Source: Bryobacterales bacterium
Lineage (GTDB): Bacteria > Acidobacteriota > Terriglobia > Bryobacterales > Bryobacteraceae
Direction of reading: 5' to 3'
NCBI GenBank assembly: GCA_025463005.1
Contig: JAOAPR010000103.1
Location: 49,246-113,245, forward strand
Length of the DNA stretch: 64,000 bases
Part shown: piece after piece, positions 52,016 through 61,185 of the stretch
Layout of the letters: each line of letters opens with the position of its first letter
How positions within the stretch are numbered: position 1 is the first letter of the stretch
Notes under the pieces: model-generated
Databases searched by the model: none
What the model was told of the DNA's origin: nothing
The model's input: the letters and a program-made list of their open reading frames with translations, nothing else
Translations under genes and position numbers: made by a program

Positions 52016-52441
52016 CTATTGGGTCGGTGCGCCGCCACTTTCCCCGCCGCCGGCAAACCCAGGAACCTTCCGTCCATCAGCCAACGTCACCTGCCGCGTT
52101 TGGGCTAAGTGCGAACCGTCCTTGGCCGCAAAGCCTTCGACCGTGACCTGATCACCCTCCTTGACGGTGTTCCGCGTCCAGCCCGCGCGGAACAAATGGT
52201 TCGGGCTGCCGAACTCAAAATTCCAGATGGTGACCGTGCCCTTCGCGTCCTTCACCTCCAGGTACATGCGGGAGTGAGGATTCGTCCATTCCACCTTCTT
52301 GACCGTTCCAGTGACGTTGACGATCTTGTTCGAATCGTACTCCGCCGCAAAGGAGTGATGGGCCAGGGCAGGCAATGCCGCGAGAAGCAGCTCGAAACCA
52401 GCGGTTATGACACCAATCTTCATTCTCATCATTGGTTTCAT
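52016..52441 (-). CDS. DUF6152 family secreted protein
   Basis: A 141-aa protein. After a signal peptide ending PALAHHSFAAEYD comes the DUF6152 core: VTGTVKKVEWTNPHSRMYLEVKDAKG and GWTRNTVKEGDQVTVEGFAAKDGS. The NPH and WTR motifs are diagnostic. Function unknown; often found beside the ~250-aa family and PQQ enzymes. ATG 52441 is used, with other Mets at short intervals after it. A paralogue lies at 53300-53728. Confidence 0.85.
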   Translation of the reverse strand: MKPMMRMKIGVITAGFELLLAALPALAHHSFAAEYDSNKIVNVTGTVKKVEWTNPHSRMYLEVKDAKGTVTIWNFEFGSPNHLFRAGWTRNTVKEGDQVTVEGFAAKDGSHLAQTRQVTLADGRKVPGFAGGGESGGAPTQ

Positions 52442-52541
52442 CGTTCCTGACCTCCAGACGGGTAGATCCTCAGCGTTGTCCACCTACACCCGGATAGCTC
52501 ATCATAGCCGTCCTAGGATGTCAATCACGTGCGCTCCCTGA

Positions 52542-53294
52542 CTATTTCTGGGGAGGTGTGCCGGTGTTCAGCGCACCGGGTTCGCGAATTCGTTTGGTGA
52601 AGGTTTGCTCTTCGGACGCGACGCAATAGCCTTGACGGATTTCGGCGCGGGGGCGCAGTCTGAGAACACGTGGCAAGGCGATCCAGGGTTTGGTGTAGGC
52701 CTGCGGGTCGTCGATCTTCAGGGTGAAGTTTATAGTGTCGCGATCCACGCGCTGGTAGCGTTCTTCCAGACGCATGGTCTCGCTGTGGGGAAAGCCGGCG
52801 GCGCCCAGCCACGTACGATCGTCGTAGCCCGTGGACTCGACGACGAATGTTGTGTCGTCCACCCACTTGCCCGTTGAGTATCCGTACCAGAGTGGATCGG
52901 GATCGCTCGGGAGGGCGCGCCCGTCAGTCCAGATTTCGCGGACCACGTGGTCGCGTTCAAACATTTGCAGGACGCGGTTAGAGATCTGCGCGAATTCGAA
53001 GGGCGTCGGGAAATACAGAATGCGCGGAAAGCCCATGGGGTCGCATTGCAGGATGGGATCGTTTCCTCCGGGCGCTGCTCGCTTTCCATAGCCGGGCTTC
53101 TGAAGGTCATAGCGGGCTTTGCCCCAGGCAGTCAGGGAAGGAATTTCGCCGCCCGGCGATTGTTTGTCGTCTTCGGAGACTTCGTGCGCCGGCTGCATTC
53201 CCCACACGCCGGCTAAATCGCGCCGGGGCGCGGGGGCTTGCGCGTTCACTCCGTACGACATCCAAAAAAACAAGGCGAGCGGGATCAGTCGCAT
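52542..53294 (-). CDS. Secreted ~250-aa protein, paralogue of 51260-52015
   Basis: A 250-aa exported protein (signal MRLIPLALFFWMSYGVNAQA). It has the same layout as its paralogue: DLAGVWG, CDPMGFPRILYFPTPFEFAQI, IWTDGRALPSDPDPLWYGYSTGKWVDDTTFVVESTGYDD and EERYQRVD. Cys in QCDPMGFP corresponds to the Cys in NCLPAGVP of the other copy. The overall match is clear but identity looks low, so the duplication is old. The start abuts the upstream DUF6152 gene (5 bp). Confidence 0.8.
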   Translation of the reverse strand: MRLIPLALFFWMSYGVNAQAPAPRRDLAGVWGMQPAHEVSEDDKQSPGGEIPSLTAWGKARYDLQKPGYGKRAAPGGNDPILQCDPMGFPRILYFPTPFEFAQISNRVLQMFERDHVVREIWTDGRALPSDPDPLWYGYSTGKWVDDTTFVVESTGYDDRTWLGAAGFPHSETMRLEERYQRVDRDTINFTLKIDDPQAYTKPWIALPRVLRLRPRAEIRQGYCVASEEQTFTKRIREPGALNTGTPPQK

Positions 53295-53299
53295 GTGCG

Positions 53300-53728
53300 T
53301 TAGGGGACAGTCTTATCGACCGTCTTGTCCACCGTCTTGTCCGCGAAGTCCAGTTCGCGGCCGTCGGCAAAAATCACCTTCGTGCCGGGGTCTCCCGATC
53401 CGGCGTAGGCGACGGGCTGGCCGTTCTTGGCTGGACAGAGAATAATAGTGACCTCGTCCCCAGCCTTAATTGAGCGGCGCGTCCAGCCAGCGCGGGTTAA
53501 GATGCCAGGGCTGTTCGTTTCGACGCCCCAATTGACGACTTTGCCGGAGCTATCCTTCACGTCCAGATAAATTTGAGAATGCGGGTTGGTCCAGATGAAC
53601 TCTGTGACCGTGCCCTTAATACGGACACGAGCGGTTTCGTCGTAGGCGGTGTTTCCGTGATGGGCGAGCAAGACGTCCGCTGCAAACAAGAGCACCAGCA
53701 GCGGGACCAACCTGGCAAGCTTCTTCAT
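53300..53728 (-). CDS. DUF6152 family secreted protein (second copy)
   Basis: A 142-aa protein with signal peptide ending FAADVLLAHHGNTAYDE and the family core VTEFIWTNPHSQIYLDVKD and GWTRRSIKAGDEVTIILC. It ends in a threefold Asp-Lys-Thr-Val repeat (53300-53345), encoded by a short tandem duplication and not seen in the other copy. ATG 53728 gives the signal peptide; the frame opens eight codons earlier. It is followed by its ~250-aa partner. Confidence 0.84.
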   Translation of the reverse strand: MKKLARLVPLLVLLFAADVLLAHHGNTAYDETARVRIKGTVTEFIWTNPHSQIYLDVKDSSGKVVNWGVETNSPGILTRAGWTRRSIKAGDEVTIILCPAKNGQPVAYAGSGDPGTKVIFADGRELDFADKTVDKTVDKTVP

Positions 53729-53780
53729 GCTTCTTGTATTGATGGATATCATGCAGACTCTTCCGATGCAATGTCATTCT

Positions 53781-55091
53781 TCAGAGCTTGGGCGTAATGC
53801 GTAGAATGCTTCCGCTTCGGGTAAGAAGGTAAACTGCGCCGTCGGGACCCTGGCGGATGTCGCGGATACTCTGCTTCTGGTCCAATAACAAACGTTCTTC
53901 AGCCACGACTTCATTCTTGTCGAGCACCAGTCTGACCAGGCATCGCGCTTCCAGTCCGCCGACGAACAGATTGCCGCGCCATTCCGGAAATAAGTCACCC
54001 GTGTAGAACATCATGCCCGACGGGGCGATATCGGGGACCCAGAAGTATACCGGCTCCTCGACGCCCGGCATGGAGGATTTCCCGTTGCCCACCGGGACGT
54101 TCTTCCGCCCGTCGGTGCGACGCGCGTCGTACTGCGTGCCATAGGAGACGTCGGGCCAACCATAGTCCTTGCCTGCGCGGATGATGTTGATCTCGTCACC
54201 GCCTTGCGGGCCGTGATCGGTGACCCACAGCTCGCCGGTCGCCGGGTTGATGGCCGCTCCCTCCGGGTCGCGAAGACCATGCGCAAAGGTGGTTGGGGGA
54301 ACCGTTGCGCGGCTCAGCCAAGGATTATCAGGTGGAATGGAGCCGTCGCGATTGATGCGGAGCACGCGGCCCGAAAAATTGCGGCGAAGATCCGGATTGT
54401 CGGTGAAATCGTGTTCTTCGCCATCGTAGTCCGCTTCATAGAAGCGGAAGCGGTCGGCTCCGGCGATGAGCAGCTTGCCGTCGGGCGCAAGCACTATCCG
54501 CCGCTCAGCGCCCTCGGCTAGAACCCTGACGTCTTCCAGACGGCGGCCATCGGCGCTCAGCTTGGCGCTCGCGGCTTGCTCCGTGCCGATCTGCATCGTT
54601 TGCCGCTCAGCCAATGACTTGTTCCAGACGTTGTCGTAGAAGAATTCGTTGGGCCAAATCGCGGGAGCTTCGCCGGCAGGCGGCGCGAAGTAGTTGAAAT
54701 AAAGCGTACGGTTGGCCGCAAAATCGGGATCAAGAACGACATCGTGCAGGCCCTGTGCTGCGACCGCTTTCACGTCGGGGACCCCGGCCAACGGCGCAGA
54801 GATGACGCCATCCCGGCGCACGATTCGCATTGTGCCTCCGCTTTCGGTAACCAGGAACTTCCCATCCGGAAGAAAAGCGAGCGAAAACGGCGCGCTGAGG
54901 CGCGTAGTGATCGTTTCTACGTTAAGCGCGCGCGAAGGCTTGGCGGGCTTCGGCGCTTCGGTCTGCCTGGGGAAAGCCGGCTTAGGTTTGGGGGGATTAC
55001 CGGTAAACGCAGACTGCGCCCAAACGGGCGCAACAACAGTGGTCAAGCACGCAACAATTCCGACCCGAAGGACGTACGCCATGTCGTACAT
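53781..55091 (-). CDS. PQQ-dependent sugar dehydrogenase (glucose/sorbosone type)
   Basis: A 436-aa secreted six-bladed propeller enzyme. The signal peptide ends near WAQSAF. Conserved features of soluble aldose sugar dehydrogenases are LSAPFSLAFLPDGKFLVTESGG, GLHDVVLDPDFAANRTLYFNYF, HGLRDPEGAAINPATGELWVTDHGPQGGDEIN and the end motif SIRDIRQGPDGAVYLLT. The His of AQGLHDV and the Asp/His of TDHGPQGGDE are the usual catalytic and Ca/PQQ sites. Substrate unknown, electrons probably pass to a cytochrome such as that at 58977. ATG 55082 is an alternative start. Confidence 0.92.
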   Translation of the reverse strand: MYDMAYVLRVGIVACLTTVVAPVWAQSAFTGNPPKPKPAFPRQTEAPKPAKPSRALNVETITTRLSAPFSLAFLPDGKFLVTESGGTMRIVRRDGVISAPLAGVPDVKAVAAQGLHDVVLDPDFAANRTLYFNYFAPPAGEAPAIWPNEFFYDNVWNKSLAERQTMQIGTEQAASAKLSADGRRLEDVRVLAEGAERRIVLAPDGKLLIAGADRFRFYEADYDGEEHDFTDNPDLRRNFSGRVLRINRDGSIPPDNPWLSRATVPPTTFAHGLRDPEGAAINPATGELWVTDHGPQGGDEINIIRAGKDYGWPDVSYGTQYDARRTDGRKNVPVGNGKSSMPGVEEPVYFWVPDIAPSGMMFYTGDLFPEWRGNLFVGGLEARCLVRLVLDKNEVVAEERLLLDQKQSIRDIRQGPDGAVYLLTRSGSILRITPKL

Positions 55092-55235
55092 TATGTCTTA
55101 CATTGGATTTGGCTAGAAGGTGGGTTGGGCAGGCGATCGCCCATTTTTACCCGCTTTCGTGGGGGCGCCGCCACCTAGGCTCCGCTGAAGGGAGGATCAC
55201 ACCGGAGTGTATACTCGTGGTCAAGGGAGCACCAC

Positions 55236-56819
55236 TTGAGCCGCCGTTTTATTCGCTTCGCAGCAGTTTCCGTGATATCCATAGTCGCCGTGTGGGCGCA
55301 GTCGCCTGCCCCGCCTCCACCGGCTGCCCGGCCGCCCGAAACGGACCGTTTTCCGGCTGCGCCCGCCGTCGAAAAGCTACAACAAACCCAGCACAGTATC
55401 CAGGTCAACGGCAAGACCATCGCCTACACGGCCACCGCGGGTACCCTGGTGCTCAAGAAGGACGATTCCAAGCCTATCGCCAGCATCTTTTTCGTCGCTT
55501 ACACTCGCGACGACGCCGGCGATAAGTCCAAGCGTCCGGTGACGTTTGCGTTCAACGGGGGACCCGGGTCTTCGTCCATCTGGCTGCACATCGGAGCGCT
55601 CGGCCCCAAACGGGTCGTGTTAGGACCCAATGGCGAACAACCGCCTCCGCCCTACCGATTGGTGGATAACGAAGACTCCCTTATCGAATTCACGGACCTG
55701 GTCTTCATCGATCCGGTAACCACCGGGTACAGCCGTCACGCTCCGGGGGAAGATCCCAAGCAGTTCCATGGCCTGGAGGGCGATCTGAACTCGGTGGCCG
55801 ATTTTATTCGCCTCTACATTGCCAAATTCGACCGCTGGAGCTCACCCAAATTCCTAGCCGGGGAGAGCTATGGAACCACGCGCGCGGCGGGCCTGGCCGA
55901 AGTGTTGCTTGAACAAGGCATCTATCTGAACGGAATCACGCTCATTTCATCCGTTCTGAATTTCGAAACAATCTCCTTCAACCCCGGCAACGAGCTGCCC
56001 TACATTCTGTACCTACCCACGTACACCGCGGCGGCCTGGTATCACAAAAAACTTCCAGCCGACCTTCAGCGCGGCACCCTGGAGAAAGCCGTTCAAGCGG
56101 CTCGCGATTTCGCCGGAGGAGAATACACGCTCGCCCTGATGAAAGGCAACCGGCTTACTCCGGCGGAGCGTTCCAAGATTGCGGAGCAAACGGCGCATTT
56201 CACTGGCTTGTCGAAAGACTACGTCGAGCGGAGTAACCTGCGCATTTCTATTCAGCGTTTCCGCAAGGAGTTGCTGCGCAATGAGGAGCGCACGATCGGC
56301 CGTTACGACAGTCGTCTGCAAGGCACCGATCTTGATTCCGTCGGTGAGCGTCCCGAGTATGACGCCAGCTATGCCAGCGTCCAGGGAGCGTTCACCGCGA
56401 CGTTCAATGACTACGTCCGACAGGAGTTGAAGTGGGAATCCGATCTCACCTACGAGGTTCTCACCGACAAGATCCGGCCATGGAGCTATGAGAAGCAGCA
56501 GAATCAGTACGTTAATACCGGTGAGATGCTGCGCGAGGCCATTGCGCAGAACCCCAATCTTCGGGTCCTGGTAGTGAACGGATTCTATGATCTGGCGACG
56601 CCGTTCTTCGCGACCGAGTACACTTTCAGCCACCTGGGGCTAGATCCATCCTTGCAGGGCAACGTTAGATTGACGTACTGCGATGCCGGCCACATGCTAT
56701 ATACGTCCAAGCCCTGCCTCGATTCGATGCGGCATTCTATTGAGGAATTTTACGGTCAGACCTTGTCGTCTCCGCAGGCGGAGCCTCGACGCAGCGGAGC
56801 TTCCGGCGCGATCCGGTAG
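55236..56819 (+). CDS. Secreted serine carboxypeptidase (S10) family protein
   Basis: A 527-aa exported peptidase with a TTG start and AGGGAGC about 8 nt upstream. The signal peptide is SRRFIRFAAVSVISIVAVWA followed by a Pro-rich spacer. The oxyanion motif FNGGPGSSSIWLH, the nucleophile in LAGESYGTTRAAGLA, the Asp in VLVVNGFYDLATPFF and the His in YCDAGHMLYT form the S10 triad set. Members remove C-terminal residues from peptides at acidic pH, which suits an acid-soil lifestyle; bacterial copies are mostly in Acidobacteriota and relatives. Confidence 0.9.
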   Translation: MSRRFIRFAAVSVISIVAVWAQSPAPPPPAARPPETDRFPAAPAVEKLQQTQHSIQVNGKTIAYTATAGTLVLKKDDSKPIASIFFVAYTRDDAGDKSKRPVTFAFNGGPGSSSIWLHIGALGPKRVVLGPNGEQPPPPYRLVDNEDSLIEFTDLVFIDPVTTGYSRHAPGEDPKQFHGLEGDLNSVADFIRLYIAKFDRWSSPKFLAGESYGTTRAAGLAEVLLEQGIYLNGITLISSVLNFETISFNPGNELPYILYLPTYTAAAWYHKKLPADLQRGTLEKAVQAARDFAGGEYTLALMKGNRLTPAERSKIAEQTAHFTGLSKDYVERSNLRISIQRFRKELLRNEERTIGRYDSRLQGTDLDSVGERPEYDASYASVQGAFTATFNDYVRQELKWESDLTYEVLTDKIRPWSYEKQQNQYVNTGEMLREAIAQNPNLRVLVVNGFYDLATPFFATEYTFSHLGLDPSLQGNVRLTYCDAGHMLYTSKPCLDSMRHSIEEFYGQTLSSPQAEPRRSGASGAIR

Positions 56820-56842
56820 GGCGTGTTCGCCGTGCGAAGACT

Positions 56843-57775
56843 TCACCTGGCATCAACGGGGTGGGCGAGCTGAAATTCCTCGCCGATTTCGCGCACCGGG
56901 ATGCGATGTTGTGCGGAGCCAGACGCCGACAGTAATCTCTCAATCGGCTCGCCATACGGTTCATTGCTCAATTTGAACGTTCGGTGGTGCACCGGGAGCA
57001 CAAACTCTGCCCCCGCGTGATTGGCCATCGCAAGCGCCTGTTCCGGATTGCAGTGAGCATAAATCCAGGGGTCGTAGGCGCCGATCGGCATAATTGCCAG
57101 GTCCACGGGCTTCGACGAGCGGATATTGCGAAACGCATCGGTATAAGCGGTGTCGCCTCCAAAGAGGATCCGGTAACGTCCGGTCTCAATGAGATATCCG
57201 TTGTAGCCGCGATGCACATCGGTGCGCGTGCGAGCGCCCCAGTGCTTCACTTCAATGGCGCGAATCTTTGCCGGTCCCACCTGGCACGTTCCGTCCCATC
57301 TTAATTCGTGCACCGCTCGATAGCGCTTGACTCGCAGAAGATCGCTGGTACCGACGGCGGTGATCACTGTGGTTCCCGGATTCTCCAGCTTCCGCAGGCT
57401 GGGCCGGTCGAGATGATCCATATGCGCATGCGAGAGCAGGATTAAATCCGGAACCAAAATCTCTGAAAGGTTGACCGCTGGATAAACCAGTCGCTTCATG
57501 CCGATGACGAACGGCCCGATACTGATCCCGATTCGTGTGCTAAATACCGGATCTGTGAGGATGGTGAAGCCATCCACACGAATCAGCACTGTGCTGTGAC
57601 CAATCCAGGCTGCCTGCAATCCTTCCCCGGACCACATAGAGAAGCGGGGTATGTGCGGCGCAGGCTTTACAGACCGCTTTCTGTCCTCTGACATGCGCTG
57701 CCACAGGATCGGTCCGGCGCGAAAAGCAAATTCCGCCAGTGATCGTGCCTTGCGTGCGGACCCCAGAATCGCCAT
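56843..57775 (-). CDS. MBL-fold metallo-hydrolase (NAPE-PLD/UlaG-like)
   Basis: A 310-aa protein with the beta-lactamase metal motif LLSHAHMDHLDRP, plus a Gly-His containing GTSDL/ WGARTRTD region and GGDTAYTDAF and VLPVHHRTF which complete the di-metal site. The motif set and length match the group that includes NAPE-PLD phospholipases and UlaG lactonases. Whether it acts on a phospholipid is unknown. No signal peptide is seen. It is divergent from the phosphoesterase gene across a 209-bp gap holding a strong inverted repeat. Confidence 0.87.
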   Translation of the reverse strand: MAILGSARKARSLAEFAFRAGPILWQRMSEDRKRSVKPAPHIPRFSMWSGEGLQAAWIGHSTVLIRVDGFTILTDPVFSTRIGISIGPFVIGMKRLVYPAVNLSEILVPDLILLSHAHMDHLDRPSLRKLENPGTTVITAVGTSDLLRVKRYRAVHELRWDGTCQVGPAKIRAIEVKHWGARTRTDVHRGYNGYLIETGRYRILFGGDTAYTDAFRNIRSSKPVDLAIMPIGAYDPWIYAHCNPEQALAMANHAGAEFVLPVHHRTFKLSNEPYGEPIERLLSASGSAQHRIPVREIGEEFQLAHPVDAR

Positions 57776-57890
57776 GGATCTACCCGATTAGACGCAAAAA
57801 GAGTCACGAGGGATTCGCCAAACGGACTGGACGGCCGCCTAGGCGAGAAAAGGCTATCCGCCCCACTGCATAGACGCGACGGGTCGCTGA

Positions 57891-57920
57891 TTTATTCCCG
57901 CGTCCCCCGCCGGGAATAAA
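57891..57920. promoter_or_regulatory. Perfect 10-bp inverted repeat between divergent genes
   Basis: TTTATTCCCG (57891-57900) and CGGGAATAAA (57911-57920) are exact reverse complements with a 10-nt spacer. The site lies between the divergent MBL-fold (start 57775) and phosphoesterase (start 57985) genes. No T-run follows on either strand, so it looks more like an operator for a dimeric regulator than a terminator. No regulator gene is next to it. Confidence 0.5.
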
Positions 57921-57984
57921 CTAGCCGGGCAGCCAGTCTCTGGAGACGAAGCGGCGATCACGCCGCCACAGAAAGGCGTTCACA

Positions 57985-58941
57985 ATGACTGAGACCAAAG
58001 ACAACCGGCAAGGCGCACCGGGCATCCTCGAGCGGGATATCGACCGGCGCGGGTTTCTGAAATGCATGCAGTGGGCAGGAGCAGGAGTGGTGTGGAGCTT
58101 TGCGGGGGGCGTACCGGCATCCCGCCTTCTGGGTGCTCCAAAGACGCGTGCCGAGGACTTCGCTTTTGTGCAAATCAGCGACAGTCACATCGGGTTTGAC
58201 AAGGCAGCCAATCCCGATGTCAACCTGACTTTCCAGGCCGCGGTGGATAAGATCAACACGCTGGACCATCAGCCCGACTTCATCCTTCATACCGGGGATC
58301 TGTCGCACCTGGCGAAGGCCAGTGAGTTCGATACCTTGGACCAGCTCCTTAAGGGAATGCGTCAGAAGCAGACGTTCTTCGTGCCCGGGGAGCACGACCT
58401 GCTTGGTGATGACGGCAAGCAGTATTTGGAGCGTTTCGGCAAGGGCGCCACGGGGCGAGGGTGGCAGAGCTTCGATCACAAAGGAGTCCATTTCATCGGC
58501 TTGAACAACTCCGCGCAACTCGAAGGCATGGGCTCGATTGGCGACCAGCAGATGGCGTGGCTCAAGGGCGATGTGGCCAAGCTGGGGGCCAGCACTCCGA
58601 TCGTTGTTTTCGCTCATATTCCTCTGTGGGCTGCGTATCCGGAGTGGGGCTGGTCCACCAAAGATAGTGCGCAGGCCCTCGATCTCCTGAAGCGATTCGG
58701 CTCGGTGACTGTACTTAACGGGCACATTCATCAGGTCATGCAGAAGGTGGAAGGAAATGTGACGTTCCATTCCGCCATGTCCACGGCGTTTCCGCAGCCC
58801 GCGCCGGGAAGTGCGCCGTCTGCCGGACCCATGAAGGTGCCCGCGGAAAAACTTCGCGACGTGCTTGGGATTCGCAACGTCAATTTCATGGCCGGATCGC
58901 ATCGCCTGGCTGTGGTCGATTCACCGCTTAGCACCGCATAG
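57985..58941 (+). CDS. Tat-exported calcineurin-like metallophosphoesterase
   Basis: A 318-aa protein with a twin-arginine signal (DRRGFLKCMQWAGAGVVW) in its first 45 residues. The metallophosphatase motifs follow: ISDSHIG, LHTGDLSH, VPGEHDLL, FAHIPLW and NGHIHQV. It would act after folding in the periplasm, on a phosphoester of unknown nature; the substitution of the usual GNHD by GEHD is notable. It begins a unit with a cytochrome c and a haem-binding-domain gene (36 and 14 bp gaps). Confidence 0.9.
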   Translation: MTETKDNRQGAPGILERDIDRRGFLKCMQWAGAGVVWSFAGGVPASRLLGAPKTRAEDFAFVQISDSHIGFDKAANPDVNLTFQAAVDKINTLDHQPDFILHTGDLSHLAKASEFDTLDQLLKGMRQKQTFFVPGEHDLLGDDGKQYLERFGKGATGRGWQSFDHKGVHFIGLNNSAQLEGMGSIGDQQMAWLKGDVAKLGASTPIVVFAHIPLWAAYPEWGWSTKDSAQALDLLKRFGSVTVLNGHIHQVMQKVEGNVTFHSAMSTAFPQPAPGSAPSAGPMKVPAEKLRDVLGIRNVNFMAGSHRLAVVDSPLSTA

Positions 58942-58976
58942 AACGGGGAGAGGAAAACAGAAGAGCGCGGATTCAC

Positions 58977-59372
58977 ATGCAGTACAACTGGACAAATCCA
59001 AGACTAAGAACAACGCTAACGATAATTACTGGCGTTGTCTGCGTAACCATCGCGATGGTTGCTTGGGCCCAGGACCCCGACCGGGGCCGCGAAGTTTTCG
59101 AGAAACGATGTACCGGCTGCCACGCCCTCGACAAAGTTAAAGTCGGGCCGTCCCTGCGTGGCGTATACGGCCGCAATGCGGGAAAAGACCCGCAGTTTGC
59201 CTACTCGGACGCGGTGAAGAACGCATCGGTCACGTGGGATGAATCGACGCTCGATCGATGGCTCAATGACACCGAGAGCGTCATACCCGACAATGACATG
59301 TCTTTTCGGCTGAACGACGCGACCGAGCGGGCGAACATCATCGCCTACCTGAAGCAGTTGTCGGGCAAATGA
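58977..59372 (+). CDS. Class I cytochrome c
   Basis: A 131-aa exported monohaem cytochrome. The N-terminal membrane segment (TTLTIITGVVCVTIAMVAWA) serves as signal. The haem site is KRCTGCHALDK, followed by VGPSLRGVYGR and an axial Met in DNDMSFRL. The small class I layout suits an electron carrier for periplasmic dehydrogenases such as the PQQ enzymes in this window. It is directly downstream of the phosphoesterase gene. Confidence 0.92.
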   Translation: MQYNWTNPRLRTTLTIITGVVCVTIAMVAWAQDPDRGREVFEKRCTGCHALDKVKVGPSLRGVYGRNAGKDPQFAYSDAVKNASVTWDESTLDRWLNDTESVIPDNDMSFRLNDATERANIIAYLKQLSGK

Positions 59373-59385
59373 GGAGGAGGTCGGA

Positions 59386-59892
59386 GTGATCAAGAAGATT
59401 CTCATTGCAACGGGCGTCGTTGCAATCGCCGCAGTTGGCAGTTCGCTGATTCATCCTTTCGGGGCGCCCGTCACTCCCCGAAACGACCAGATCATCCTCC
59501 GTGAGGCGCAGATCGATACGGAGACGCTTGCCATCATCCAGCGAGCTTGCCAGAACTGCCACTCTGAAAAGACCGAGTGGCCGTGGTATAGCCATGTCGC
59601 ACCCGTGTCCTGGATGCTCGCGCGCGACGTTCAACACGCCCGTTTGCACATGAATCTGTCGCGGTGGCAGGATTACTCCTCCGATGACCGCATTCGGTTG
59701 CTGAGCGAGATCGGCAGCGCGGTCAGAAACCGTAAGATGCCGGTTGAGCGGTATTTATTGCTGCATCCGGAGGCCCGGCTTACCGATATCGAGCGGCAGC
59801 AGATTTACCGCTGGACTCGAACCGAGCGAAACCATCTATCGATGCGCCAACCTGATACAGACCCTCTTCAGCCCGCGGCCAATTCAGACTAG
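59386..59892 (+). CDS. Haem-binding domain protein (Haem_bd type)
   Basis: A 168-aa protein with a GTG start and a signal or anchor (IKKILIATGVVAIAAVGSSLI). The haem site is in IQRACQNCHSEKTEWPWYSHVAPVSWMLARDV, the classical Haem_bd (PF14376-type) signature; DYSSDDRIRLLSEIGSAV follows. Such small periplasmic haem proteins have no settled role. Last gene of the phosphoesterase/cytochrome unit. Confidence 0.9.
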   Translation: MIKKILIATGVVAIAAVGSSLIHPFGAPVTPRNDQIILREAQIDTETLAIIQRACQNCHSEKTEWPWYSHVAPVSWMLARDVQHARLHMNLSRWQDYSSDDRIRLLSEIGSAVRNRKMPVERYLLLHPEARLTDIERQQIYRWTRTERNHLSMRQPDTDPLQPAANSD

Positions 59893-60330
59893 TCGTCCCC
59901 AACTTGGCAAGTTTTTCTCAGGCCCCCGGGGAAACTTTTCTCAAGGGACATACTGCCGCATCCCAATACTCTTAAGGTGAAAAACCAGCGCGCTTGACGG
60001 GTATCGTTCCGATGCGCTGCGCCATTCGGACTCCCGATTGACCAGAGTATGTGGGCAACGTTCTCAGCGGCTCGACGACGGACGGATGTAATTGAATTGA
60101 TGATGGTGACGATCTATGTCGTGTTGACCGCATATCTCTTCACGTGCAATTCTCCGCCGCGAATCGCCTTCGCCTTACGTGCTGCGGTCACTCCGTTTCA
60201 AGTCAAAGCCCGCGCCCGAAACGCAGGAGCTGAGCGGAGCGCCGCAGCGTGGCGATCCTCACAGTTCGCGACTCGCGTACGCTCCGCCAATTAGATTCCG
60301 AGTGGCTGCCGATGCGCGGGCGGGGACGCG
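59893..60330. other. Intergenic region, no gene recognised
   Basis: About 438 bp. A short repeat of the type AAxTTTTCTCA occurs twice near 59910 and 59931. A frame from 60049 encodes a plausible single hydrophobic stretch (VIELMMVTIYVVLTAYLF) but then runs into Arg/Ala-rich sequence without domain character and lacks a ribosome-binding site, so it is not called. It separates the haem-protein unit from a convergent SDR gene. Confidence 0.5.
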
Positions 60331-61080
60331 TTACCGCAGCCCGCCGGATGCGAGGAGCGTCTCGCCCGTCAGCCAGCCCGAGTCCGCCGATGCCAAAAAC
60401 ATCGCGATCGGCGCGATGTCCTCCGGTTGTCCGATACGTCCCAGGGGCGTCTGCGCCACAAACGTTTTCTCTAAGTCGCTTCCTATGAACCCCGCCGCAT
60501 GGACGCCTTCGGTCTCGACCATACCCGGATTGATGGAGTTCACGCGGATCTTCCTGGGACCAAGTTCCTTCGCGAGTACGTGGGTGATTGCGTCCACCGC
60601 ACCCTTGGTTGCCGTATAAACTGCGCTTGCCGGCGGCGTGATCTGGCTCGCGTTCGAACCGATATTGATCACACTTCCGCCGTCAGGACCGAAGTACTTT
60701 GCGGCTTCCTGCGTGGCCAAGATGAGCCCCAGGACATTGGTGTTGAACAGCCTGTGAAACACCTCTTCGGTGATCTCTCCCAGCGGTCCGAACTCATAGA
60801 CCCCAGCGTTGTTAACCAGCACGTCCAGCTGTCCGAACGCCTTTTTGGTTTCCGCGAATATCCGCCGCACATCGGTTGCACTTGAAACGTCGCCCTGTAC
60901 CGCGATCGCCTGACCGCCCTTCCTCGTGATCTCGGCCACCACGCGGTCCGCGCCTTCCTTACTGGAGGCGTAATTCACAACAACCGCTGCCCCCGCCGCC
61001 GCCAGATCCTTGGCAATGCCCGCGCCAATGCCTTTGGAAGCCCCCGTTACCACAGCCACTTTGCCTTTTAGCTTACTCAT
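60331..61080 (-). CDS. SDR family oxidoreductase (FabG-like)
   Basis: A 249-aa classical short-chain dehydrogenase. The cofactor motif is TGASKGIGAGIAK, with NNAGV, the active-site INIGSN Ser and YTATKGAVD Tyr-x-x-x-Lys, and a PGMVETEG motif. The C-terminus ends LTGETLLASGGLR, where family members usually have a VDGG. The Asn after Ser in the INIGSNAS motif is usual. Substrate unknown. Related to 3-oxoacyl-ACP reductases but not next to fatty acid genes. Confidence 0.9.
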   Translation of the reverse strand: MSKLKGKVAVVTGASKGIGAGIAKDLAAAGAAVVVNYASSKEGADRVVAEITRKGGQAIAVQGDVSSATDVRRIFAETKKAFGQLDVLVNNAGVYEFGPLGEITEEVFHRLFNTNVLGLILATQEAAKYFGPDGGSVINIGSNASQITPPASAVYTATKGAVDAITHVLAKELGPRKIRVNSINPGMVETEGVHAAGFIGSDLEKTFVAQTPLGRIGQPEDIAPIAMFLASADSGWLTGETLLASGGLR

Positions 61081-61185
61081 TACTTTCCACCCTTTCTCGA
61101 TCGTGTATTGGTATTTTCATAGCTAATGGATGAGTAAGGACGGGAAAAGATTCGAGAGCGCCGGGTCGGGTGTCACAATAAAGTT

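Noticed and set aside
57958..58902. A 314-codon minus-strand frame
   Set aside because: Antisense to the Tat phosphoesterase, which has a complete set of metal motifs.
60049..60294. 81-codon frame with one hydrophobic stretch
   Set aside because: No ribosome-binding site, Arg/Ala-rich tail and no family; the hydrophobic part alone is not enough.
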